Notes under the pieces: generated by a model
The model's input: only the letters and a program-made list of their open reading frames with translations
Database searches by the model: none
Told to the model about the DNA's origin: nothing
From: UBA5078 sp964538025
GTDB taxonomy: Bacteria; Pseudomonadota; Gammaproteobacteria; Pseudomonadales; Pseudohongiellaceae
DNA length: 64,000 nt
Assembly: GCA_964538025.1 (NCBI GenBank)
Contig: CAZICZ010000004.1
Location: forward strand, 186,001 to 250,000
Reading direction: 5' to 3'
Made by a program: the position numbers and the translations under genes
Part shown: one piece after another, positions 43,559 to 52,691 of the stretch
Layout of the letters: every line of letters starts with the position of its first letter
How positions within the stretch are numbered: the first letter of the stretch is position 1

Positions 43559-44332
43559 TTGCCCACCGTGTTTCTGCTCCGATACCTGCTGATTCTGCTG
43601 ATTCCCGTGCTGGCCTATATAGGCTTGCGGCGACTCGCCATTCGTTATTCGCTCAATCAGCGGCAGTTCAATTGGCTGCTCGTGTTTGCCGCGATGCTGA
43701 GCACCATCGTGATTCTGATTGTCTTGGGGCGCATCCCTGTGTCCTTCATTCTGGCACCGATCATGGTGGCCGGAACCTTTCTGCTGCGTAACCTGCACCT
43801 TGTGATCCGCCTACTCCCGCTCTGGCAGATGTTCAGGTCCCGGACGCAAACAGCTTATGGCAGCAGTGGCAGTGCAGATCAATCCAGCATCCGGACACGT
43901 TTTCTGCTGATGCATTTACAGCATATTTCCGGCGAGATGGACGGCGAGGTGCTAGACGGGAAATTCACGGGAGCGCGCCTGTCTGCCCTGTCCTTGGAAC
44001 AGCTTCTGGCGCTTGCGCTGGAATGTCGGCAGGAGACGGATTCCTTGCAGTTACTGGAGGCCTACCTGGACCGACACCATCCCCGGTGGCGCGAGCAGGT
44101 TTCACAGGAAGAGGAAGCGGGCTTTCAGTCCCGGGCCGACGGAGCTCCCGCGTCAGCCATGACACGGGCAATCGCATTGGAAATCCTGGGGCTGCGCGAG
44201 GGAGCAAGCCCGGAAGATATTCAGCTTGCCCACCGCCGCCTGATGCAGAAGATGCACCCCGATCGCGGGGGCTCTGACTATCTGGCCAAGCAGATCAATG
44301 CCGCGCGAGATTTCCTGCTGTCTGAACACTGA
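43559..44332 (+). CDS. Membrane-anchored J-domain protein
   Basis: Protein of 257 residues with two to three membrane segments in the first 85 residues and a C-terminal J domain (about 203-257). The J domain has ALEILGLREGASPEDI, the essential HPD at 233-235, and INAARDFLL. The middle part is a helical soluble linker. It should recruit and stimulate DnaK at the membrane. Start is uncertain: TTG 43559, or GTG 43568 with a GAGGA 12 bases upstream. The layout resembles Tim14/DjlA-type J-proteins, but sequence does not place it in a named group. Confidence 0.85.
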   Translation: MPTVFLLRYLLILLIPVLAYIGLRRLAIRYSLNQRQFNWLLVFAAMLSTIVILIVLGRIPVSFILAPIMVAGTFLLRNLHLVIRLLPLWQMFRSRTQTAYGSSGSADQSSIRTRFLLMHLQHISGEMDGEVLDGKFTGARLSALSLEQLLALALECRQETDSLQLLEAYLDRHHPRWREQVSQEEEAGFQSRADGAPASAMTRAIALEILGLREGASPEDIQLAHRRLMQKMHPDRGGSDYLAKQINAARDFLLSEH

Positions 44333-44346
44333 GTGGGGAGGGAGCC

Positions 44347-45108
44347 TTACTTTCGCGTGAGAAAGGCCTGGAAAATGGCCTGCGATTCCGGGCTCTGCAA
44401 CAAGCGGGCGAAATTCAGCAGTTCCAGAGAGATCGTTTCATCCAAGGCCGTTCCCTGTTGCCGTTTCAGCAGGTGCTTGGTCGTCTGAACAGCCTCCCCG
44501 GGCAGTGCTGCCAGTGCGCGGGCACGCTCCATGGCATGGTTCACCACCTCAGTCGCCGGCAGAACCGCATTCACCAGCCCGACTTCCTGGGCTTTCGCCG
44601 CGCTGAATCGTTCTCCCAGCAGAAGCAATTCTGATGCGCGCTGGTGTCCCATGATGGCAGGCGCCAGAAAACTGGAGCCTGCTTCAGGGCACAATCCCAG
44701 ACGGGTAAAGGGCAATTGCAGGAAACTGTCTTCTGCGGCATAGACCAGATCGCAATGCATCAGCATCGTTGTCCCAATGCCGATCGCAAGCCCATTCACG
44801 GCGGCAATCAGGGGCTTGCGCATATGGGCGATGGCTTTCATGAATTGCACCGACGCGCGGTCGGTTCCCCGGTCCTCTTGGCTCACGAAATCATTGACAT
44901 CATTCCCGCTGGTGAAACAGTCGGTCGTCCCGCACAACACAATGACTTTAACCGCCGCCTCTGCATCCGCTTCCTTGATGCCGTCGGCCAGAGCCTTGTA
45001 CATCCCCTGGGTCAGCGCATTTTTCTTTTCCGGCCGCTGTATCTGCAGGACAAAAATGCCGTTTTCAAGACGGGTCAGAATGTGTGGATCGCTGGAGGTT
45101 AGAGTCAT
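44347..45108 (-). CDS. Enoyl-CoA hydratase/isomerase family protein
   Basis: Crotonase-fold enzyme of 253 residues. The N-terminus has FVLQIQRPEKKNALT, the oxyanion-hole region SGNDVNDFV and INGLAIG-type AAVNGLAIGIGTTMLMHCD, then RLGLCPEAGSSFL. The Pro-Glu-Ala position retains one catalytic-type acid, but the other acid usual for hydratases is not clear, so an isomerase or other crotonase activity is possible. It may act in fatty acid breakdown. It is divergent from the fumarase gene and convergent with the J-domain gene. Confidence 0.85.
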   Translation of the reverse strand: MTLTSSDPHILTRLENGIFVLQIQRPEKKNALTQGMYKALADGIKEADAEAAVKVIVLCGTTDCFTSGNDVNDFVSQEDRGTDRASVQFMKAIAHMRKPLIAAVNGLAIGIGTTMLMHCDLVYAAEDSFLQLPFTRLGLCPEAGSSFLAPAIMGHQRASELLLLGERFSAAKAQEVGLVNAVLPATEVVNHAMERARALAALPGEAVQTTKHLLKRQQGTALDETISLELLNFARLLQSPESQAIFQAFLTRK

Positions 45109-45300
45109 GATGGCTGTATCCCTGTCGTGGGGGAAAAACGATTCCCGAGCCGTGCCGGGGACGAAGGTTCCAGTCTAATCCACTGAGACCGCTTCGCCTA
45201 GCGCAAGAGAGACAGGGGTTCCGGAGCACGCACTATGCTAGAATTGCGCCCCGTGAAGGCGCAGTAGTTGCCCCAGACTTCTTACAGGAAACCTCTTCTC

Positions 45301-46821
45301 ATGACCCTTATCCGCCAGGAAGACCTCATCGAAAGCGTCGCAGACGCATTGCAATATATCTCCTATTACCACCCGCTTGATTTCATTCAAGCCGTCAATG
45401 AAGCCTATGAGCGCGAAGAGTCTTTGGCGGCCAAAAACGCCATGGCGCAGATTCTCATCAATTCCCGCATGTGTGCGGAAGGCAAGCGTCCCATCTGTCA
45501 GGACACCGGCATCGTGACGGTATTTCTCAAAATCGGCATGCGCGTGCAGTGGGAGGGTGAGCTGAGCGTGGCGGACATGGTCAATGAAGGGGTGCGTCGC
45601 GCCTACCTGCATCCGGACAACGTGCTGCGGGCCTCAATCCTCAATGATCCCGCAGGCGCCCGCAAAAATACCAAGGACAATACACCGGCGGTGATTCACA
45701 TGGAGGTCGTGCCGGGAGACACGCTGGAGGTCATCGTCGCGGCAAAAGGAGGCGGATCCGAGAACAAGGCGAAGATGGTCATGCTCAATCCTAGCGACAG
45801 CATTGTGGACTGGGTATTGAAAACCGTGCCGACCATGGGGGCTGGATGGTGCCCGCCCGGCATGCTGGGTATTGGTATCGGAGGGACGGCGGAGAAGGCC
45901 GCAGTGCTAGCCAAGGAAGCCCTGATGGACCCCATCGACATACACGAACTGCGTCAGCGTGGTCCCCAGAACCGTGTGGAGGAACTGCGACTCGAGATCA
46001 TGGACAAGGTCAACGCCTTGGGCATTGGGGCGCAGGGACTAGGCGGGCTGACGACTGTGCTGGACATCAAGATCAAGGATTATCCGACGCACGCGGCCTC
46101 TCTGCCGGTAGCCATGATTCCCAATTGTGCCGCCACGCGGCATGCCCATTTCACCCTGGATGGCAGCGGTCCGGCGCATCTGCAGCCCCCGCGGCTGGAA
46201 GATTGGCCCCAGATCACCTGGGATGCCGGCCCCCGCGCACGCCGGGTCAATCTGGACACTGTCACGCCGGAGGAGGTCGCCCAGTGGCAGCCCGGGGAAA
46301 CGCTTTTGCTCTCAGGCAAAATGCTGACCGGCCGCGATGCAGCGCACAAGCGTCTGGTGGAAATGTTTGCCCGTGGTGAGTCCCTGCCTGAAGGCGTCGA
46401 TCTGCGCGGCAAGTTCATTTATTACGTGGGACCTGTGGACCCGGTGCGCGACGAGGTTATTGGTCCCGCAGGGCCCACCACGGCGACCCGCATGGATAAA
46501 TTCACAGAAACACTGCTGGCCAAGACGGGGCTGCTGGGAATGATCGGCAAGGCCGAACGGGGGCAGGTGGCCATTGATGCCATTCAGAAACACAGGGCGG
46601 TGTACCTGATGGCAGTGGGCGGTGCAGCCTATCTGGTCTCCAAGGCCATTCGCAAGGCGCGGATTGTGGCCTTCGAAGATCTGGGAATGGAGGCCATCCA
46701 TGAGTTCGAGGTGGAGGACATGCCGGTGACGGTGGCGGTGGATGTGAACGGGACCTCCGTGCATCGCACGGGGCCCCTCGAATGGCAACAGCGCATCGCG
46801 CAAAAGATCACGGTGCGCTGA
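45301..46821 (+). CDS. fumA: Fumarate hydratase class I (iron-sulfur type)
   Basis: Oxygen-sensitive [4Fe-4S] fumarase of the TCA cycle, 506 residues from ATG 45301; an upstream TTG would add eleven residues. The three cluster cysteines are seen in RPICQDTGI, GAGWCPPGML and PNCAATRHAHF. Motifs GGGSENKAKMVML and PAGPTTATRMDKF are standard. It is a FumA/FumB-like single-chain enzyme. The stop lies one base from the stop of convergent fabY. Confidence 0.94.
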   Translation: MTLIRQEDLIESVADALQYISYYHPLDFIQAVNEAYEREESLAAKNAMAQILINSRMCAEGKRPICQDTGIVTVFLKIGMRVQWEGELSVADMVNEGVRRAYLHPDNVLRASILNDPAGARKNTKDNTPAVIHMEVVPGDTLEVIVAAKGGGSENKAKMVMLNPSDSIVDWVLKTVPTMGAGWCPPGMLGIGIGGTAEKAAVLAKEALMDPIDIHELRQRGPQNRVEELRLEIMDKVNALGIGAQGLGGLTTVLDIKIKDYPTHAASLPVAMIPNCAATRHAHFTLDGSGPAHLQPPRLEDWPQITWDAGPRARRVNLDTVTPEEVAQWQPGETLLLSGKMLTGRDAAHKRLVEMFARGESLPEGVDLRGKFIYYVGPVDPVRDEVIGPAGPTTATRMDKFTETLLAKTGLLGMIGKAERGQVAIDAIQKHRAVYLMAVGGAAYLVSKAIRKARIVAFEDLGMEAIHEFEVEDMPVTVAVDVNGTSVHRTGPLEWQQRIAQKITVR

Positions 46822-46822
46822 G

Positions 46823-48745
46823 TCAGTCCTTGCCACACATGTCGGCATAGGGGTTTGACATCTGAAGACTGATGTCGCCCTTGGCACCGGGAATGTGAAG
46901 GGAGTCCGGGGATACCGAGACCGTTTCCCCTTCCATCACCTGGTGGTCAAACCGGTAAATCGTTTCGGCCTGTCCCGCAATGGCGGCGTCATCATACCCC
47001 TGCAGGTGTGCCTTCACGGCTTCATTGCGTTTCTGATAATCCTTCATGGCCGCGACACCGTGCTTGCGCGTCAGCATCTGCAGAGCGATATGCGGCGCCA
47101 GCACGGACGCCGTAGCGTTGTTTCCGCCGAATCCCTTGGAATTGATCAGCACGGCGTCCATGCCCTCTTTCCCGACGTCGCGGTGTTGCAGCATGAACGC
47201 GAGATTATCCTGATAGACATCCTCGGCGATCGCCTCTGTCGAGAGAATGCCCGGAATGATGCCGTACTGCCAGACACCCAGGCTCGCACTGAGCTGGTCG
47301 CCCGCCGAGGTCGCCAGTGAGTGTCCAATATAGGATTTCAGCGCCGCCACCGGCCATGCATCGATGCCATTCGCCTTGGCAATGGTGCTCAGGATATGGG
47401 ATTCGGTGGTGCGATTCTGCGGCGTTCCGGTGCCGTGGGCCTGAACATAGCTGCGACGCTGCAAGCCTTCTTCGCCGATTAGCATGCGGGTGGCAGCGGC
47501 GGCCTTGGCGACAGTGATGTAGTTCCCAACTCCCGGGCTGGCAATCGATTTCTTATAGCCATCCGCGTTCACAAACACATCATTTACCGCGCCGAGAATA
47601 TTGGCTCCGAGCGCGACAGCGAGCGAGTCATCACACAGCACAACAAACTGGGCGGATTCGGATAGCGTAAAGCCGGCGTTGTTGCCAAAGGGGCGGCAGG
47701 CGCGCCGATAGTCGGGGCTGGTCAGGCCACGCGCGGCGTCCAGCGCCAGCAGCGCGGCATCATCGGCGAGGGCTCCCATGGTGGCATAGCCTTCAATGAC
47801 CTCGGGCGTGATCGGCGCTTCGCTAGTGCCCACAATGACCAGACGATGTGTCCCGGCCTGGATGTCGCGAATACCCTGACGCAGGTTATAGAGGAAGGTG
47901 GCACAGGCGGCGACATTCGTTCCGGTAGTGCCGAGATTGCCCAGGATGTAGGCATTGATGAAATCCGCCGGCATTTCCGCGAAACCCAACGGCAATTGTT
48001 TTGAACTGACCTTTTTTCCCAGCAGGCGCGCCTGCAGCAGGCCGCCGTTGCCGTTGTAATCCAGCTGCGTCATGCAGCTGCCCGCGTAGACACTGATCTG
48101 GTCAGGTGCTACCGCGCCGAGGACCGTTTCCCAGTCCATGCCAAGGGACTGAATGGCATCGCTGGCACCGTAAACGGTCATTTGCAGGCCGCGAGGGTGA
48201 TTGCGGGACGCGTACAGGCCTCGCAGATCAAACCCGCTGGGCAACTGACCGGCACTGTTCACCGGGGACTTCATGTAGTTTTCGGTCAGGACCTCCATGC
48301 TGCCCTGAATGTCCACCCGCACGGTGCTCGGACCGTGTTCGCTGATTTGCCAGTTCAGGGGGAGGGTGTCCGGGAGCTGGGCCTTGCGAATGACGAAATG
48401 CAGGGGAGCCTCTTCGGGCGCGTTGAGCACAGCACGCTTGTGGTAAAGCACCTGCGAAGGGTCGAACAGCGTGGATTCCAGTTGTCGAATGAGGGTGCCC
48501 GCTTTGAGCACCGGGTCGATCGCCTGCAAGTAGTCTTCCAGCACCACCTCGGTGCCCTGTGCATCCAGCCAGCGCCCTTGGGCATGCTTTAGCAGGCCCA
48601 TAAGACTCGCCAGACTCGCACGTGTCTGTCGGGCAGAGACGGCGTCCAGTTCATCCAGCACCAGACGGCGATAGCTGTGATGGAGCGAGCTGCGGCCCGC
48701 AGGGTTGATCCCCCCCATACCAATGATGACTGGCAGATGCGACAT
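46823..48745 (-). CDS. fabY: Beta-ketoacyl synthase FabY
   Basis: Large ketoacyl synthase of 640 residues. In Pseudomonas aeruginosa FabY (about 634 residues) condenses acetyl-CoA with malonyl-ACP and so starts fatty acid synthesis in place of FabH. The Cys-His-His triad is C281 (TNVAACATFL), H437 (QAHGTGTPQNR) and H475 (KSYIGHSLATSAGD). The long N-terminal region of about 200 residues sets it apart from FabB and FabF. A pair of TTTGGACAT repeats lies 110-140 bases upstream. It is convergent with the fumarase gene with one base between stops. Confidence 0.9.
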   Translation of the reverse strand: MSHLPVIIGMGGINPAGRSSLHHSYRRLVLDELDAVSARQTRASLASLMGLLKHAQGRWLDAQGTEVVLEDYLQAIDPVLKAGTLIRQLESTLFDPSQVLYHKRAVLNAPEEAPLHFVIRKAQLPDTLPLNWQISEHGPSTVRVDIQGSMEVLTENYMKSPVNSAGQLPSGFDLRGLYASRNHPRGLQMTVYGASDAIQSLGMDWETVLGAVAPDQISVYAGSCMTQLDYNGNGGLLQARLLGKKVSSKQLPLGFAEMPADFINAYILGNLGTTGTNVAACATFLYNLRQGIRDIQAGTHRLVIVGTSEAPITPEVIEGYATMGALADDAALLALDAARGLTSPDYRRACRPFGNNAGFTLSESAQFVVLCDDSLAVALGANILGAVNDVFVNADGYKKSIASPGVGNYITVAKAAAATRMLIGEEGLQRRSYVQAHGTGTPQNRTTESHILSTIAKANGIDAWPVAALKSYIGHSLATSAGDQLSASLGVWQYGIIPGILSTEAIAEDVYQDNLAFMLQHRDVGKEGMDAVLINSKGFGGNNATASVLAPHIALQMLTRKHGVAAMKDYQKRNEAVKAHLQGYDDAAIAGQAETIYRFDHQVMEGETVSVSPDSLHIPGAKGDISLQMSNPYADMCGKD

Positions 48746-48853
48746 GGATTTCCTCGTTCGAATAAAGTCGTGAATCGGGGTGACTGCCTTTCAGGTCAGC
48801 CCACACACCATGCGAGGTACTATAGTAAGCCTCGACGGACAGATATAGGGTGT

Positions 48854-48883
48854 TTTGGACATATTTGTGGTTGATTTGGACAT
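48854..48883. promoter_or_regulatory. Direct repeat upstream of fabY
   Basis: TTTGGACAT occurs at 48854-48862 and 48875-48883, 21 bases apart (two helical turns). The region lies between divergent fabY and a DD-carboxypeptidase gene. It may be an operator for either gene; regulator unknown. Confidence 0.35.
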
Positions 48884-49003
48884 GGCGCCCCCTCGTCGTG
48901 CGACAGCTTGCGCTGCTTGCACCGAAGCATCAGAGGCGGATAGCATGCCTTCGTGGGCCACGTCATTGGCCTGTCAAGGTTCGCCCGAGGTGCTCGTAAC
49001 TCC

Positions 49004-49540
49004 ATGCCCGATACTAATTACCACGCCCGGATTCGGGCCCTGCATCAACAGCTCTGCATTCCAGACACCTATGCCACGCAGACCGGACTTCCCCTGTATG
49101 AGGAAGCGACAGAGCTCGTGGATGCCGGGCAGGATGTCTATGGGCGTGATCAGCGCATGACGCCTGCAACGCGGGAGGCATGGGAGCGCATGCGCACCCA
49201 GGCGGCACAGGAGGGGGTCACGCTGCTTCTGGTATCGGCGTTCCGTGGCGTTGACTATCAGGCGCAAATCTTTACGCGCAAACTCGGCGCCGGGCAGCGT
49301 CTTGAGGATATTCTCCGGGTCAATGCCGCTCCGGGGCACAGCGAACATCACACCGGGCGTGCTCTGGATATTGGCACGACTGACAGTCCGCCTCTGGAAA
49401 GCTGTTTTGAGCAGACTCCTGCTTTTTCATGGTTACGCTCGCATGCCGCGGAATTTGGATTTGTGCTGTCATTTGACCGCGACAATTCCTGCGGGATTGC
49501 CTACGAGCCCTGGCATTGGTGCTTCTCATCGGCGAGCTGA
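49004..49540 (+). CDS. M15 family D-alanyl-D-alanine carboxypeptidase (VanY type)
   Basis: Zinc carboxypeptidase of 178 residues from ATG 49004 (GAGGTG about 11 bases upstream); a GTG at 48953 is also possible. The M15B motifs are present: SAFRGVDYQ, SEHHTGRALDIG with zinc ligands His and Asp, and EPWHW with the catalytic Glu and third His. It should trim terminal D-Ala from wall peptides. From ATG 49004 no signal peptide is evident; the longer start adds GLSRFARG, which does not look like one either. The site of action, cytosol or outside, is therefore unclear. Confidence 0.85.
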   Translation: MPDTNYHARIRALHQQLCIPDTYATQTGLPLYEEATELVDAGQDVYGRDQRMTPATREAWERMRTQAAQEGVTLLLVSAFRGVDYQAQIFTRKLGAGQRLEDILRVNAAPGHSEHHTGRALDIGTTDSPPLESCFEQTPAFSWLRSHAAEFGFVLSFDRDNSCGIAYEPWHWCFSSAS

Positions 49541-49728
49541 AGGCTGCGCTGGATCAAGGAATCCGCCCCCTTTGCGCGAGTGTGTTGTGAGCCAAAAGCG
49601 ACGGTTTTCGACTCCCTTTTTTTGCCACAATGTGAACAAAATTTTGCTTCCGGAATGCAATAAAAGACCCTTAGACAAATCAAAAAGGTTGGAGTAGTCT
49701 GCAAGTGCAGGTCTTGGAAGGAGTAGGA

Positions 49729-50763
49729 ATGCAACTCGCTCGGCTCGCTGTTTTTTCCGTCTTGGTGGTTCTTCTTGAGGTGACGGGTCCCGTCACAAGT
49801 GTTGCTCAGGAACCCCAGATTGAATTTCAACAATGGCTGGATATCGTGATCCAGGAAGCCAGAGACCGGGGCATCCGAGAAGATATTATTGAGGACGCCC
49901 TGCAAGGCGTCACTCCCATCCCCCAGGTGGTCACCAGTGACCGCAATCAAGCCGAATTCGTCGAAACCTTTGAGCAGTATCTCGAGAAGCGCGTCACGCC
50001 CTGGCGTATCGAGACAGGTCGCGCGCGGCTGCAGGAAAATCGTGAACTACTGGCACAGGTCAGTGCGCATTATGGGGTGGAAGCCCGCTTCATCGTTGCC
50101 TTCTGGGGCATTGAAACCAATTTTGGCAGCTTTACCGGGGGCACGGATGTCATTCGCGCGCTGGTGACTCTGGCCTACGATCCTCGGCGTTCCGCCTACT
50201 TTCGCAATGAGCTCTTCAGCGCCCTTGAGATTCTCAATGAGGGCCATATCACGCACGACCAGATGAAAGGCTCCTGGGCGGGTGCCATGGGACAGAGCCA
50301 GTTCATGCCCTCCAGCTTTATGCAGTTCGCGCAGGATTTCGATGGCGATGGCAAGCGGGATATTTGGACCAGCAAGGCTGACGTTTTCGCTTCCATCGCC
50401 CAGTATCTCAAGGCAGCGAACTGGCGCAATGACCAGACCTGGGGACGCGAAGTGCAATTGCCCGCCGACTATCATGCCCGCGCGCAGCAATGGGAGCAGG
50501 CACCCGCGGAGTATTCCTGCAGTGTCCTGCGCCGCCATACCATTCAGATGCCACTGAAAGACTGGCAGGCGGCTGGCGTCCGTCGTGCAGACGGGTCAGA
50601 CCTCCCTACTAATGATTTCATGGCCTCCATCGTTTTGCCCGATGGTGAGGACGGTCGCGCTTTCATTACATACGACAATTTTCGCGCGATTCTCAAGTAC
50701 AACTGCGCGAACAATTACGCCCTTTCCGTAGGGCATTTGGCGGATCGGTTTGTGGGCTATTGA
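49729..50763 (+). CDS. MltB-family lytic transglycosylase
   Basis: Cleaves the glycan strand of peptidoglycan to 1,6-anhydro products. The ATG at 49729 has AAGGAG seven bases upstream and gives 344 residues with a signal peptide of about 26 residues and no lipobox Cys, so it is a soluble periplasmic form. The catalytic Glu is E129 in FWGIETNFGSF. GAMGQSQFMPSSF and FDGDGKRDIW are family motifs. It would feed products to the AmpG and AmpD homologues in this window. Confidence 0.92.
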   Translation: MQLARLAVFSVLVVLLEVTGPVTSVAQEPQIEFQQWLDIVIQEARDRGIREDIIEDALQGVTPIPQVVTSDRNQAEFVETFEQYLEKRVTPWRIETGRARLQENRELLAQVSAHYGVEARFIVAFWGIETNFGSFTGGTDVIRALVTLAYDPRRSAYFRNELFSALEILNEGHITHDQMKGSWAGAMGQSQFMPSSFMQFAQDFDGDGKRDIWTSKADVFASIAQYLKAANWRNDQTWGREVQLPADYHARAQQWEQAPAEYSCSVLRRHTIQMPLKDWQAAGVRRADGSDLPTNDFMASIVLPDGEDGRAFITYDNFRAILKYNCANNYALSVGHLADRFVGY

Positions 50764-50885
50764 AAAAGCACAAATCGATGCAATGTTAAGGGTATAGCAC
50801 CCGGTCATTTGAAGAGGAGACATTATCGACAACCAACGTAAATCTCATACATTTCAGTGTCACGATAACAAGGAGACAAACGCTT

Positions 50886-51365
50886 ATGTCAAATGAATTC
50901 CAGGTTGTTTTTCACAACATCGACCAATCTCCAGCGCTCATCGAGAACGTCAACAAGCGCATCGAAAAGTTGCAACGTTTCAGCAACGATATTATCGGTG
51001 GCCGCATCGTTCTTGACTCTCCCCACAACAACCATCACAAAGGCAAGGTTTTCAGTGTCACTGTGGAAATCCACACGGCGAATAAAGAAGTGATCGTGCG
51101 TCAGGGGCAACATGACAAGCCCGCCCACGAGGATATCTATGTCGCGGTTCGGGATGCATTCAATGCCGCCGAGCGACAACTCAAGGCAATCGACAAAAAA
51201 CACCGCAAATCAACGCTGGCGGTAGAGAATTTCGACGTTGTTCCCGAAGTCGGAGATGACGAAGCGGACGCGTTGTACGCGGATGACGATGAAGAAGGGG
51301 ACGACTCCTTTTTCATCATTGAAGAAAAACATGAGCGTCGGAGCGCGACGAGCACGTTAGTGTAA
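50886..51365 (+). CDS. HPF/RaiA family ribosome-associated factor
   Basis: Protein of 159 residues with an N-terminal S30AE (HPF/YfiA) domain at about 1-105: FHNIDQSPALIENVNKRIEKL, then VFSVTVEIHTANKEVIV and AVRDAFNAAERQL. A 50-residue acidic tail follows, longer than in short HPF. It should bind the 30S subunit and affect ribosome hibernation. AAGGAG precedes the ATG. A DUF1244 gene follows after about 24 bases. Confidence 0.88.
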   Translation: MSNEFQVVFHNIDQSPALIENVNKRIEKLQRFSNDIIGGRIVLDSPHNNHHKGKVFSVTVEIHTANKEVIVRQGQHDKPAHEDIYVAVRDAFNAAERQLKAIDKKHRKSTLAVENFDVVPEVGDDEADALYADDDEEGDDSFFIIEEKHERRSATSTLV

Positions 51366-51389
51366 GCGCGCTGCGCAATGGAAAGTCCC

Positions 51390-51644
51390 ATGACATTGAG
51401 TGATCAAGAAAGAATCGAGCTAGAGGCTGCCGCATTCAGAAGACTTCTGCAGCATCTCGACGAACACAAGGAAGTCCAGAACATCGACCTGATGAATCTG
51501 GCAGGGTTTTGCCGTAACTGCCTGGCGAAGTGGTTCGCCGGTGCCGCGCAGGACAGGCAACTGTCTGTCGATTATGAGCAAGCGCGGGAAATGGTCTACG
51601 GCATGCCCTACGCTCAATGGAAAGAACGTTATCAAAAGCCCTGA
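51390..51644 (+). CDS. DUF1244 family protein
   Basis: Small protein of 84 residues from ATG 51390 (GGAAAG just upstream; ATG 51378 also in frame). It matches the DUF1244 pattern: AFRRLLQHLDEHKEVQNIDLMNLAGFCRNCLAKW and MVYGMPYAQWKERYQ, with two close cysteines. Function is unknown. It is probably co-transcribed with the HPF-like gene. Confidence 0.88.
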   Translation: MTLSDQERIELEAAAFRRLLQHLDEHKEVQNIDLMNLAGFCRNCLAKWFAGAAQDRQLSVDYEQAREMVYGMPYAQWKERYQKP

Positions 51645-51671
51645 GGGGCGCAACACGTTGCCTGCGGGGAC

Positions 51672-52691
51672 TCACAAGGTGCCCGCAGGAACGTCTCCCG
51701 ATTCCACTTCCACGTTGAACAGCTTCGTCCTCACCAGACGCCGGTATTCATTCGGTGTCACCGCGTTCATGCGTTTGAACAGGGAGGTAAAGTGGCTGGC
51801 ATCCTGATAGCCCACGGCAAAGGCGATCTCCGCAATGGTCAAATTGCTGAGCTTCAGGAGAGACTTCGCCTGTTCAAGCCGTACCTCTTGCAGGTACTGC
51901 AAAGGTGACTGTTTCACAGCATTGCGAAAACGTCTGTTGAAGGAACGCACCCCCAATTCAAACCGGGCGGCGAGGGCCTGCAGGGAGATTGCTTCCTGAT
52001 AATGCCCCTGCAACCATTCCTGTATCTTGATGATCAGTTCATCGTGGTGGGTGTTCTTCTGTTCGCTGGCGAGCAGGAGCGACTCATAGGAGCGTTTGAG
52101 TTCGTGTGTGAAGTGCCGCGCCACCTCGTCGGCAATTTCGGCGCCCAAAAGCGCTTCCACAAGATGCATCGTCACATCGCGGACGGCGTTCACGCTGCCG
52201 GTGCAATAGAGTCTGTCGGCGTGGGTGATAAAGCGTTTTCTTTCCAGTTTCACGAGCGGATAGCGCTGCTGGAAATTGTCAAAATAATACCAGTGTGTCG
52301 TGGCACTTTTGCCATCGAGGACACCTGCCTGCGCCAGAAAATAACTGCCGGTCCCGACAGCACAGAGTGTGGCTCCCGCGGCATACTGACTTGCCAGCCA
52401 GTGCGTGATGACCGGATGCCTGCGGACGATGGCGTTGGGATTTCCCCACAAGGCCGGGACAAAGATCAGGTCACAGTGGGGCAAAGAGGTCACTGCTTCT
52501 GCGGGGTGAATCTCGATCCCGCCCGTCATGCGCAGCGTCTGTCCATCGTGACTGGCAATGGTCAATTGCAGGGCACGGGCGTGTGGAGAGCGCAGCCTTT
52601 GAATGACGTCGGCCGCGCCCATCATCTCCAACGGGATGGTCATGCTGGAGGCAAGTCCGTGTTCAATGGCCAGGATGCAGACGTGTTTCAT
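51672..52691 (-). CDS. GlxA-type AraC family transcriptional regulator
   Basis: Regulator of 339 residues from ATG 52691. The N-terminal two thirds are a DJ-1/PfpI-like domain with the elbow Cys in ATLCAVGTGSYFLA. The C-terminal 100 residues are an AraC-type double helix-turn-helix (LEQAKSLLKLSNLTIAEIAFAVGYQDASHFTSLFKR). Its ATG overlaps the greB stop as ATGA, suggesting translational coupling. The effector and targets are unknown. Confidence 0.92.
   Translation of the reverse strand: MKHVCILAIEHGLASSMTIPLEMMGAADVIQRLRSPHARALQLTIASHDGQTLRMTGGIEIHPAEAVTSLPHCDLIFVPALWGNPNAIVRRHPVITHWLASQYAAGATLCAVGTGSYFLAQAGVLDGKSATTHWYYFDNFQQRYPLVKLERKRFITHADRLYCTGSVNAVRDVTMHLVEALLGAEIADEVARHFTHELKRSYESLLLASEQKNTHHDELIIKIQEWLQGHYQEAISLQALAARFELGVRSFNRRFRNAVKQSPLQYLQEVRLEQAKSLLKLSNLTIAEIAFAVGYQDASHFTSLFKRMNAVTPNEYRRLVRTKLFNVEVESGDVPAGTL

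Noticed and set aside
48855..49160. 101-codon frame before the DD-carboxypeptidase gene
   Set aside because: Overlaps the real gene in another frame and the presumed control region; no family match.
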